NCBI RefSeq assembly: GCF_000023125.1
Contig: NC_013037.1
Location: 2,046,001-2,110,000 of the forward strand
Direction of reading: 5' to 3'
DNA length: 64,000 nt
From: Dyadobacter fermentans DSM 18053
GTDB lineage: Bacteria > Bacteroidota > Bacteroidia > Cytophagales > Spirosomataceae
The notes under the pieces were generated by a model. The model did not search any database. It saw only the letters and a list, made by a program, of their open reading frames with translations, and was not told the origin of the DNA. Position 1 is the stretch's first letter. Each line of letters starts with the position of its first letter. Of this stretch, positions 52,494 through 60,896 are shown piece after piece. The translations under genes were made by a program, and so were the position numbers.

Positions 52494-53420
52494 TTATTCG
52501 GCAGCTAAATTATTTCGAACCTCTGCGACATAGTCCGTTGTCACATTCATAGCAGAAGCGATCTGCTCATCGGTCAATACCGATTGTTTGATAAGATTCC
52601 TTACGGCGGTTTCGATCTTCTGCTCCGCCTCTGCACGGCCTTCTTCAATTCCTTTCTTCCAGCCTTTCTCCTCGAATATTTCGAAAATATCCATAATCGC
52701 TTCTTTTTTTTGATTAGGTACCGATTTAATCAGGTTCAAAAATTGCTCCTCGGTAAGAGGATTCCCTACTAATGTATAAAACAACAGGCTCTTATGCAAG
52801 TTCCTGTCCACCTCACTGGCCAGCGTCAATATAGTCGGAAGTAATGTATTTAGCTGGTCTTTCAAAGCGCTGTATTTCATCGCCAGCAGCGATGCGGCCA
52901 GGAATTTGTTGTGTAGGCTTTGGATTTCTTCATCAGAAATCTGGCCGAGATCGTGGAAAATGTACTGGTAGTCAGGAATGAATTGCTGTAACGCCGGTTC
53001 AGGATTTTCGAAGAGGTCGGCCACCGTCTTGTACTCCCACCGGTCGGCGCCGTGGTAGAGTAGAATAGGGATGATTAGCGAGGGGCTTTCCTTGTTGCCG
53101 ATCTGTTTCAAAAGCCCTGAAAAGATATAGCTTCCGATCTGGATCGGAGTGTATTTATCGACATAGCTTTTATGCTCTACAAGCAGCGATATTTTCACTT
53201 CTCCGTTCCCGCTGGCTTTCTGACAGACATAAACAATGTCTGAAATCGATTTTTGCAGCTCCTTCGAAACGTACGTGTCGGGAAGTTGCCGGAGGGTCGA
53301 AAAATCCAGCAGGTCCTGAATGTTTTGAGGAATGCTGGCCCGGAAATAGTCGAGCGCGATTTGCTTATTTCCCATGATGGCCCGGATGAAGGCATCATGC
53401 TTTGGTGTGTGTTTGTCCAT
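52494..53420 (-). CDS. Rpn/YhgA-like nuclease (PD-(D/E)XK, transposase-31 family)
   Basis: About 308 residues from ATG 53420 (MDKHTPKHDAFIRAIMGNKQIALDYFRASIP); an earlier ATG is less typical. The opening helix, LPDTYVSKELQKSISDIVYV with the Asp, and KISLLVEHKSYVDKYTPIQIGSYIF with the E-x-K core form the PD-(D/E)XK nuclease pattern of Rpn recombination-promoting nucleases. The C-terminal EEKGWKKGIEEGRAEAEQKIE repeat-like helix is usual for the family. Rpn genes are common in accessory DNA. Confidence 0.88.
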   Translation of the reverse strand: MDKHTPKHDAFIRAIMGNKQIALDYFRASIPQNIQDLLDFSTLRQLPDTYVSKELQKSISDIVYVCQKASGNGEVKISLLVEHKSYVDKYTPIQIGSYIFSGLLKQIGNKESPSLIIPILLYHGADRWEYKTVADLFENPEPALQQFIPDYQYIFHDLGQISDEEIQSLHNKFLAASLLAMKYSALKDQLNTLLPTILTLASEVDRNLHKSLLFYTLVGNPLTEEQFLNLIKSVPNQKKEAIMDIFEIFEEKGWKKGIEEGRAEAEQKIETAVRNLIKQSVLTDEQIASAMNVTTDYVAEVRNNLAAE

Positions 53421-53569
53421 TTCGTAAAGATAAATGATTGACACATACTAACCTTCCACTCGGATTGTACGAAAACCCTGGCGGGATTTTGGCTTCGTCG
53501 TCCCAGCCTGGCCAGCAATGCTTCATTTCTACTCCCCAAAACCCCTGAAAATTTCACAAAAATCTACGT

Positions 53570-53646
53570 AACCTTTCTTTTTAATTCGTATTTGTTAATT
53601 TTTTCTTACGTAATATACTTTCGTTTCAATAATAAGATTATATTTG
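53570..53646 (+). promoter_or_regulatory. Candidate promoter/operator of the third SusC gene
   Basis: It contains AACCTTTCTTTTTAATT (53570-53586) and ACTTTCGTTT (53617-53626), both also found between agaS and the S9 gene. TATATTTG (53639-53646) follows 12 bases later and is an exact match to the Bacteroidota -7 box TAnnTTTG. The SusC start is 52 bases further on. The arrangement suggests shared control with the galactosamine genes. Confidence 0.5.
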
Positions 53647-53698
53647 TTTCGATACCTTTCGAATCAATTACATCTAGACCGTTAACCTTCCATTACTT

Positions 53699-56600
53699 AT
53701 GGGGAACAGAATGTTTACTTCAAGCTTTTATCGCGTCCGCGGTACTTATGGGGTGCCGCTGCGGGTGCTCTTCGCAGTGTTGTTTTTGTTTTTTTGTTGT
53801 GACCTCGCGCAAGCGCAGACCGGCGGCCGGGGCAGTTTAGTCACTGTGAGTGGGCAGGTTACCGAGAAGGCATCCGGGCAGCCGCTCGTGGGCGTGTCCA
53901 TCCGTGTGAAGAATACGACCGATGGCGTGGTCTCGGATGCGGATGGGAATTACAAAATCCAGGTGCCTGCGAATAGCACTTTGCTGTTTACGTATATAGG
54001 TTATAGTGATGTGGAAGAGGCGGTCGGTAACCGCTCTAACATTTCGCCCCAGCTGGAAAGCAGCGACAAAGCCCTGAACGAGGTGGTGGTCGTGGGTTAC
54101 GGAAGCCAGTCGAGGCGTGAAATTACCGGCTCGGTGGCTTCGGTGAATGCCCGGCAGATCCAGGACCGGCCCGTGGTTTCGTTCGGCGAGGCGCTGGCCG
54201 GGCAGGTGGCCGGCGTGCAGGTGCAGCAAACGTCCGCTGCTCCCGGTGGTGGCTTATCCATCAAAATCCGGGGAACAGGCTCCATCACGGCGGGTATCCA
54301 GCCATTGTATGTGATCGATGGTGTGCCGCTGGACAACTCGGTGAGCAATTCGGCGGCACAGGGCGGCGGCATTGGCAGCCAGTCTCCCGTTAACCCGCTG
54401 GCGAGCATTAACCCCGGTGATATTCAGTCGATTGACATTTTGAAAGATGCGGCCGCGACGTCCATTTACGGTTCACGCGGGTCGAATGGTGTGGTGTTAA
54501 TTACGACCAAACAAGGTGCAGCGGGCAAATCGCAGATCACCGTTAATGCGAGCTACGGTTTCCAGGAGATCGCCAAAAGAGTGGGCTTGATGACCAATGA
54601 AGAATACGCACGCCGCCAGATCGATATGCGGAATAACGACTGGATTCGTGCCGGGGGAAAAGCGACGGACCCTAACTCGGTACGAAGCGGACCAGGCTTT
54701 AAAATCCCCGACGAGTTCAAAAATCCATCGGCCTATCCCTACACCGACTGGCAGGATGAACTTTACCGCACCGCGCCGATGCAAAACTATCAGATCGCAG
54801 CCTCCGGCGGGACCGAGAGCGCGCGGTATTACGTGTCGGGTAACTTTCAGAACCAGGAGGGTATCATCGTCAATTCGGGTTTCAAGAAGTATGCATTCCG
54901 TTTGAATGTGGATGCCAAAGTTTCGGACAGGATCAGGGTTGGCGCGCGTGTCGCCCCTTCTTACACCAACAACCGCATTGCCACATCCGGCGGTATCCAG
55001 GATTATGGCGCGGTGGCGGTGACGGTCATGTCGACCCCGGGTTTCTATCCGGCCAGAAATGCGGACGGCTCCTATTCAAGGTCGTTCACACTGCATTTCG
55101 ACGATGGTACGCAGCAGAACATCATTTATAACAATGCACTCGCATTTGGTGAGGGTATTCAGAACACAATGAACCAGTTCAGCACCGTGGGCAGCTTGTT
55201 TGCCACTGTTGACATTTTGAAAAATCTCCAATTTAAAACCAGCGTCAATGCGGATGTCAACACATTCAGCAACAACCGCTTTTCGCCTTCCTACATCAGC
55301 GTAAGCCCTTCCAACGGCCGCTCTTTTTCATCTGCCAACATCAGCTGGATCAATGAAAACACGCTGACGTACGACAATTCATTCGCGGAAAAGCACAATG
55401 TGAATGTGCTGGTGGGTTTGACGGGGCAAAAGTCTTCGTTTAACTCTACCACGGTGAGCGCCAACTCTTTCCCGAACGACCTCGTCCCTACGCTCAATGC
55501 GGGTATCGTGACAGGCGGAAGTTCAAGCCGCTCGCAATGGACCCTGCTCTCGTTCCTGAGCCGCGCGACTTATAATTACGACGAAAAATACTTTTTGACG
55601 GCTACTTTCCGCCGCGACGGTTCATCCCGCTTCGGGGCCGACAATAAGTGGGGTAACTTCCCTTCCGTTTCGGCCGGATGGCGAATCGGACAGGAAAAAT
55701 TCATGGCTAATGTGCCTACTATCAGCGAATTGAAAGTCCGGGCGAGCTACGGTCTGATCGGAAACAACCAGATCCCCGACTATGCTTCCGTGGGCTTGAT
55801 CAGCAGCGCTAACTACATTTTCGGAACGGGCGACGGCGCGATCATCAACGGTCTGGCGCAGGGAACGCTCGGTAACACCATTCTGGGTTGGGAAAAAGCC
55901 AAAGAACTGGATTTCGGTATTGATATTGGACTCTTCCAAAACCGCCTTTTCCTGAATCTGGATTATTATAACAAACTGACTTCCGACCTGCTCCTGAATG
56001 TGCCCGTGCCGCTTTCGACCGGTTTTGAAACTGCGCTGCGCAACCTGGGAAGTCTGCGTAACAAAGGAGTTGAAATTGCATTGGAAACGAGAAATTTCGC
56101 ACGCAAAAATTTCACCTGGACTACCAATGCGAACATTTCATTTAACACCAATACCGTAGAATCACTGGGAGCCAGCGGCGCGCCGATTATCGTGGCCAAC
56201 CGCGCGCAGGAAAACTCGCTGACGCACATCACGCAGATCGGAAAGCCGCTGGGAAGTTACTATGGCCTCGTTTTCGACGGCATTTATAACACCCAGGCGG
56301 AAATCGACGGTTCCGCGCATTTGCCGAACACATTCCCGGGCGACGTCCGGTTCCGCGACCTGAACAACGACGGCCTGATCAACGATTCCGACAGGACCAT
56401 CATCGGAAATAACCTGCCCGCATTCACCTACGGCATCACGAATACGCTCAATGTCGGCAACTTCGACTTCGGTGTCTCGTTGCAAGGTGTACAGGACGTA
56501 GATGTGATGAACCTGACCAAGCGGAGCGTTTACCGCAATAACGCGTCGCTCTCCAACAACTACTGGCGCTCGCCGGAGGAACCTGGCGATGGCAAAACGT

Positions 56601-56914
56601 GGGGTGCCAACAATGCCGCCAACAACCGGAACATTTCATCGTACTTCGTGGAAGATGCCTCTTTCCTGCGCATCCGGAACGTGACAATCGGCTATCGGTT
56701 CGACAAAATTTTTGGCGGAAAAGTGATCAAGAATGCGCGGGCTTACGTGAACATCCAGAACCTGCACACTTTCACCAAATACAGCGGCTATAACCCGGAA
56801 GTGAACACGACCGAGGGTGACCCGTGGATTTCTTCCGCGCTCACGCCGGGCATCGACTATGGTACTTATCCCGTGGCGAGAGCATTCGTATTCGGCCTCA
56901 ACCTTGGTTTCTGA
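53699..56914 (+). CDS. SusC/RagA TonB-dependent receptor
   Basis: The 1,071-residue protein has a signal peptide (RVLFAVLFLFFCCDLAQAQ). A carboxypeptidase-like beta domain follows (VTVSGQVTEKASGQPLVGVSIRVKNT), then a TonB box (LNEVVVVGYGSQSRREITGSV), plug (IKIRGTGSITAGIQPLYVIDGVPLDNS) and barrel ending VFGLNLGF. It lacks the STN domain of the receptor at 26.5-30.1 kb, so it would not signal to a FecR protein. It imports oligosaccharide released by surface enzymes. The SusD gene follows after 38 bases. Confidence 0.96.
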   Translation: MGNRMFTSSFYRVRGTYGVPLRVLFAVLFLFFCCDLAQAQTGGRGSLVTVSGQVTEKASGQPLVGVSIRVKNTTDGVVSDADGNYKIQVPANSTLLFTYIGYSDVEEAVGNRSNISPQLESSDKALNEVVVVGYGSQSRREITGSVASVNARQIQDRPVVSFGEALAGQVAGVQVQQTSAAPGGGLSIKIRGTGSITAGIQPLYVIDGVPLDNSVSNSAAQGGGIGSQSPVNPLASINPGDIQSIDILKDAAATSIYGSRGSNGVVLITTKQGAAGKSQITVNASYGFQEIAKRVGLMTNEEYARRQIDMRNNDWIRAGGKATDPNSVRSGPGFKIPDEFKNPSAYPYTDWQDELYRTAPMQNYQIAASGGTESARYYVSGNFQNQEGIIVNSGFKKYAFRLNVDAKVSDRIRVGARVAPSYTNNRIATSGGIQDYGAVAVTVMSTPGFYPARNADGSYSRSFTLHFDDGTQQNIIYNNALAFGEGIQNTMNQFSTVGSLFATVDILKNLQFKTSVNADVNTFSNNRFSPSYISVSPSNGRSFSSANISWINENTLTYDNSFAEKHNVNVLVGLTGQKSSFNSTTVSANSFPNDLVPTLNAGIVTGGSSSRSQWTLLSFLSRATYNYDEKYFLTATFRRDGSSRFGADNKWGNFPSVSAGWRIGQEKFMANVPTISELKVRASYGLIGNNQIPDYASVGLISSANYIFGTGDGAIINGLAQGTLGNTILGWEKAKELDFGIDIGLFQNRLFLNLDYYNKLTSDLLLNVPVPLSTGFETALRNLGSLRNKGVEIALETRNFARKNFTWTTNANISFNTNTVESLGASGAPIIVANRAQENSLTHITQIGKPLGSYYGLVFDGIYNTQAEIDGSAHLPNTFPGDVRFRDLNNDGLINDSDRTIIGNNLPAFTYGITNTLNVGNFDFGVSLQGVQDVDVMNLTKRSVYRNNASLSNNYWRSPEEPGDGKTWGANNAANNRNISSYFVEDASFLRIRNVTIGYRFDKIFGGKVIKNARAYVNIQNLHTFTKYSGYNPEVNTTEGDPWISSALTPGIDYGTYPVARAFVFGLNLGF

Positions 56915-56952
56915 TCCACCTGAACCCTGATCAACCTTAACATTGATTCATT

Positions 56953-58428
56953 ATGATCTCAAAAAATATCAAAATAGCTGTCGCCCTGGTGATCCTCGCG
57001 TTTTCGGGAACCTCCTGCGAAGATTTTCTCGAATCAAAACCCATTTCACAGATTGGTGAAACGGACTTTTTCAAAACGGAATCCGATTTCCGCCAAGCAG
57101 TTGCCGGTGCCTACAATGCCCTTGGCCAGGTGTATTCGGGCAATGGATATTATTCGCTGCTGGTCGACCTGCGTTCCGACAACACCACCGAACTCGGCCC
57201 GGGCGGGGGCGGTAACGATGCCAAAAGGAATATCGACGAATTCCGCGAAACCACTGACAATGAGCACCTCACGGCATTCTGGCAGACGAGCTACATTCTC
57301 ATCGCGCGGACAAACAGCATTCTGGCCCGCATTGATGCCTCGCCTGTATCGGACAACCTGAAAAAGCAGTTTACCGGCGAAGCCAGTGCTCTCAGGGCGC
57401 TCGCCTATTTCAACCTGGTGCGGCTTTGGGGCGGTGTGCCGCTGGTGACCGAGCCCGTTACCGACATCGACGCCAGCTACAAGGTGGGCCGCGCCTCTGT
57501 GCAGGAAGTATATGCACAAATCGAGGCTGATCTCGTAAAGGCGCAGGGAATGCTCCCCGCCACTTACCCAGCCGCTGAAACCGGAAAAATCACCAAAGGC
57601 GCGGCGGAAAGTCTGCTCGGACAGGTGTATCTCACCCAGAAAAAATACGCCGAGGCAGTTGCAGAGTTCAAAAAAGTAGTGACGGCCGGTACTTACAGCC
57701 TATTGCCGGTTTATGCAAATCTTTACAAAGCGGCCCAGCAGGGAAATGCGGAGGCGGTTTTGCAGGTGCAGTACCGAACAATGTCGAATGGCTTAGGCTC
57801 TAACCTGCCCAACCACTTCGCTCCCACCGGCTCGCAGGGGATTCTGATCCCTACCGGCGGGGCTTTCGGGTTTAACCAACCGACGGAAGACATCGCAGCG
57901 GCCTACAAGGAAGGCGATGTGCGCCGGAACAACATTGGCGATGGCTACACGCTCGCTGGCAACTTTGTAGCCGCCAAATACGTCCGCGGCTATGTGGAGC
58001 GCGAAACAGGCGGCGGCAATGCCGACTCGGGCGCCGACTGGTACGTGATCCGCTACGCCGATGTACTGCTGAATTATGCCGAAGCAATCAACGAAGCCAA
58101 CAAAGCGCCCAATGCGGACGCCTACGCGGCGATCAACCTCGTGCGGAAACGCGCCGGGCTCACTGATCTGTCGGGCTTGACTTATGATACTTTCAAAACG
58201 GCGGTTTACGAAGAAGAACGACTGGAATCGCCTTTCGAAGGCCACCGCTGGTTTGATCTGCTGCGCACGGGCCGTGCGATGGAAGTGATGAATTCGAAAC
58301 TATCCGGCCCCGGCAAGCCAACCGTAGGCGTTTCCACGCCGATCAAGCCTTACCAGCTTCTCTACCCGATCCCGACGCTCGTGGTGACCACCAGCAGCCC
58401 GGCGATCGCGCAGAATGATGGCTATTAA
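56953..58428 (+). CDS. SusD/RagB-family surface lipoprotein
   Basis: The 491-residue protein has lipobox SGTSC (MISKNIKIAVALVILAFSGTSC), mature start EDFLESKPISQIGETDFFKTESDFRQAVAGAYNAL, TPR-like helices and the C-terminal EEERLESPFEGHRWFDLLRTGRAMEVMN. It partners with the preceding SusC. A strong hairpin terminator follows before the GH20-type gene. Confidence 0.95.
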   Translation: MISKNIKIAVALVILAFSGTSCEDFLESKPISQIGETDFFKTESDFRQAVAGAYNALGQVYSGNGYYSLLVDLRSDNTTELGPGGGGNDAKRNIDEFRETTDNEHLTAFWQTSYILIARTNSILARIDASPVSDNLKKQFTGEASALRALAYFNLVRLWGGVPLVTEPVTDIDASYKVGRASVQEVYAQIEADLVKAQGMLPATYPAAETGKITKGAAESLLGQVYLTQKKYAEAVAEFKKVVTAGTYSLLPVYANLYKAAQQGNAEAVLQVQYRTMSNGLGSNLPNHFAPTGSQGILIPTGGAFGFNQPTEDIAAAYKEGDVRRNNIGDGYTLAGNFVAAKYVRGYVERETGGGNADSGADWYVIRYADVLLNYAEAINEANKAPNADAYAAINLVRKRAGLTDLSGLTYDTFKTAVYEEERLESPFEGHRWFDLLRTGRAMEVMNSKLSGPGKPTVGVSTPIKPYQLLYPIPTLVVTTSSPAIAQNDGY

Positions 58429-58491
58429 AATGATATAATGCGCATCGCGCGGCACGCCAGCCAGCCTGGAAATTCAAACTGATTTTTACCA

Positions 58492-58525
58492 AAAAGAGTA
58501 ATTAGCCCCCGCTGATTACTCTTTT
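58492..58525 (+). terminator. Hairpin terminator after SusD
   Basis: A 15-bp stem, AAAAGAGTAATTAGC (58492-58506) and GCTGATTACTCTTTT (58511-58525), has a CCCC loop and one mismatch. The descending arm supplies the T-run. It lies between the SusD stop and the GH20-type gene, so the hydrolase may be expressed at a lower level. Confidence 0.75.
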
Positions 58526-58563
58526 ACTTAACCCTTAATTACAACCCATTGAACACGATTCAC

Positions 58564-60840
58564 ATGTACCGGAGCATTTTTCTGCTCAGTTTCTGCTGCC
58601 TCATTATCTGGCCCGGAGCGCACGCGCAAGTCCGGAGTTCGCAAAAATCGGTAGCCGCGGAAAGCCAGGCCGGCGCGGGGCTCCTGCCACTTCCCCAGCA
58701 AATGCAGCTCACGGCCAAGCGGTTTTCCATGGGCACAAACTGGCATATCGCGGCCGATCCGGCGCTCGCCGGCGAGCAGGCGGTGATGAGCTTGCAGCAG
58801 GGATTGAAAGAGGTAAATCTGGCGCTTAATGTGACCGGAGCAAAGGGCAAGTCTCCCGCCATTCAGCTTATCGTGCAAAACGGCTCGGTCGAGATCGGCG
58901 CTAGTGTGGATACCAACCGCGCCGCGCTTACCCGCCAGGCTTACCGGCTGAGCTTGAAACCCGGGCAGGTGACCATCACGGCCAATGCGCAGCAGGGCTT
59001 GTATTATGGTGTCCAAACTTTTTTACAGTTGGTCAAAGCCGGCCCGCAACTGCCTGAAGGCGAGATTACCGACTGGCCCAATGTGGAGGTGAGGATGATT
59101 TATTGGGATGATGCGCACCATCTTGAAAAGCTGACTGCATTGAAACGGATCATCAGGCAGGCATCTACGTACAAAATCAATGCGTTTTCCATCAAACTCG
59201 AAGGGCATTTCGAATACAAATCCGCCCCGGCGATTGTAGAACCTTATGCGCTGACAGCCAAAGAATATCAGGAACTCACAGACTTTGCCAAAGCACACTT
59301 TATCGACCTCGTGCCGTTCCTCGACGCCCCGGCGCACGTATCGTTCATCCTGAAACACCCCGAATTCCGGAAACTGCGGCTGATCGACGACATCAATTAC
59401 CAGTTCTCGGTCACAAATCCGGCCACGTTCAAGCTCCTGGACGCCATGTACAGCGAGTTGATCAATGCGAGCAAAGGCAGCAAATACATTCTCCTTTCCA
59501 ACGACGAAGCCTACTACACCGGCAAAGCACCATCCGAAAAGGCGATGGCCGACAGTCTCGGAGGCAACGGGCGTTTGCTGGCATGGTTTATGAAAAAACT
59601 GGCCGACAGGCTCCACGAGCAGGGTCGCACGGTGCTTTTCTGGGGCGAATTCCCTTTGCGCAAAGAGGACATTACCGCGCTGCCTTCACATATGGTTAAT
59701 GGGGTTTATAACAAATCCATCGCGGCCGACTATAAAAAGCATGGCATCCGGCAGTTCGTATACACCGCCACGCAGGGCGCCGAGCCCATTTTTCCCAACT
59801 ACTACCCGAAACACACTAAAACCGCCATCATGGCCGACGGCAGCGACCGCTCCTCGGGGCGGGTGGCGGATATGTTCCGGGAAATCGGGACGGCATTCTC
59901 GGGCAATCTGTCATCGTTTATGGGCGTGATCATCGCAGGCTGGGCCGATGCGGGGCTGCATCCCGAAACGTTCTGGCTGGGCTATGCCACGGGCACGGCG
60001 GCCGGTTGGAATAATAAAAATCTCACCCCTGCCAATGCTTCCGCACGGTTTATGAATTCATTTTACGGGCCCAGGCAAAAGGATATGGACAGCGTTTACC
60101 GCGTCCTGAGCGAGCAAGCCGAGTTCCATACCGAGAGCTGGGATTGGATTCCATCGCCCTGGCGCGCGCCCATCAAAGGAAATTCCGACAGCCTGTTCCT
60201 ACAACCGGAAAAAGACCAGACCTTGCCCCTATTGCCCTTACCGGCATCCAGCACGCTGGCCGTTAGCAACAAAACTTACCCGGTGAATGCCAAACGCTTT
60301 GCCACGGCGCAGTCTATGCTGCCGCGCAATGCCTATGCGCTCCAACTGCTCCGGGAGAATAAATCGCTTGCCAAAACCCAGCTTTACAACCTGGAAGTAC
60401 TCGAATCGGTGGCGGCGATTTGCGGACAGAACCTCCGCATGCTCGTCGCATTGAACCGGATTTCGGATTTAGTGCAGGAAGCTTCCGCCGCGACCGCCGA
60501 TCCGAAGCTGGCCGTCAGCAAACTGGATGCGGCGATGGAAATGGTGGGCAAGCTGAAAAACCAGCGCGACAGCACGTTTGCATTTGTCGAAAGCATTTGG
60601 TTCAAAGAATGGCAGCCGCTGGTGGAAAAAGCCAATGGGAGGACATTTTTACACCAGGTCGACGACATCAAAGACCACCAGCCCGTGCGCACGATCGACC
60701 TCAGCTACCTCATTTACCGTGAGCTTCACTACCCGCTCGATCAATGGTGGAACGATGTGCTGAAAGTGCGGAACGACTTCGCACAGCAGCATAACCTCCC
60801 GCTGGTGAACAAGCAGCTCGAATGGGCGCGGTACAGGTGA
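58564..60840 (+). CDS. GH20-type beta-N-acetylhexosaminidase, secreted
   Basis: About 758 residues from the ATG at 58564 (a TTG lies 15 bases upstream), with a signal peptide (MYRSIFLLSFCCLIIWPGAHAQ). The N-terminal GH20b-like domain has AYRLSLKPGQVTITANAQQGLYYGVQTFLQLV. The catalytic barrel follows, with NVEVRMIYWDDAHH in place of the common MLDVSRH-type strand and the acidic pair Asp314-Glu315 in YILLSNDEAYYTG, equivalent to the Asp-Glu catalytic pair of GH20. The C-terminal 250 residues are helical. It would release GlcNAc or GalNAc. With SusCD and the GH123 enzyme it points to a hexosamine-containing glycan. Confidence 0.82.
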   Translation: MYRSIFLLSFCCLIIWPGAHAQVRSSQKSVAAESQAGAGLLPLPQQMQLTAKRFSMGTNWHIAADPALAGEQAVMSLQQGLKEVNLALNVTGAKGKSPAIQLIVQNGSVEIGASVDTNRAALTRQAYRLSLKPGQVTITANAQQGLYYGVQTFLQLVKAGPQLPEGEITDWPNVEVRMIYWDDAHHLEKLTALKRIIRQASTYKINAFSIKLEGHFEYKSAPAIVEPYALTAKEYQELTDFAKAHFIDLVPFLDAPAHVSFILKHPEFRKLRLIDDINYQFSVTNPATFKLLDAMYSELINASKGSKYILLSNDEAYYTGKAPSEKAMADSLGGNGRLLAWFMKKLADRLHEQGRTVLFWGEFPLRKEDITALPSHMVNGVYNKSIAADYKKHGIRQFVYTATQGAEPIFPNYYPKHTKTAIMADGSDRSSGRVADMFREIGTAFSGNLSSFMGVIIAGWADAGLHPETFWLGYATGTAAGWNNKNLTPANASARFMNSFYGPRQKDMDSVYRVLSEQAEFHTESWDWIPSPWRAPIKGNSDSLFLQPEKDQTLPLLPLPASSTLAVSNKTYPVNAKRFATAQSMLPRNAYALQLLRENKSLAKTQLYNLEVLESVAAICGQNLRMLVALNRISDLVQEASAATADPKLAVSKLDAAMEMVGKLKNQRDSTFAFVESIWFKEWQPLVEKANGRTFLHQVDDIKDHQPVRTIDLSYLIYRELHYPLDQWWNDVLKVRNDFAQQHNLPLVNKQLEWARYR

Positions 60841-60859
60841 CCGGAGATTGGGCATTCAC

Positions 60860-60896
60860 GATCTTCTACATCCCCGACTCGGGCATGTAGAAGATC
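60860..60896. repeat. Perfect inverted repeat across the stop of the peptidase-propeller gene
   Basis: GATCTTCTACAT (60860-60871) and ATGTAGAAGATC (60885-60896) form a perfect 12-bp stem with a 13-base loop. The minus-strand stop codon (60866-60868) lies in one arm. No T-run follows in either direction, so termination is uncertain; it lies between convergent genes. Confidence 0.5.
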
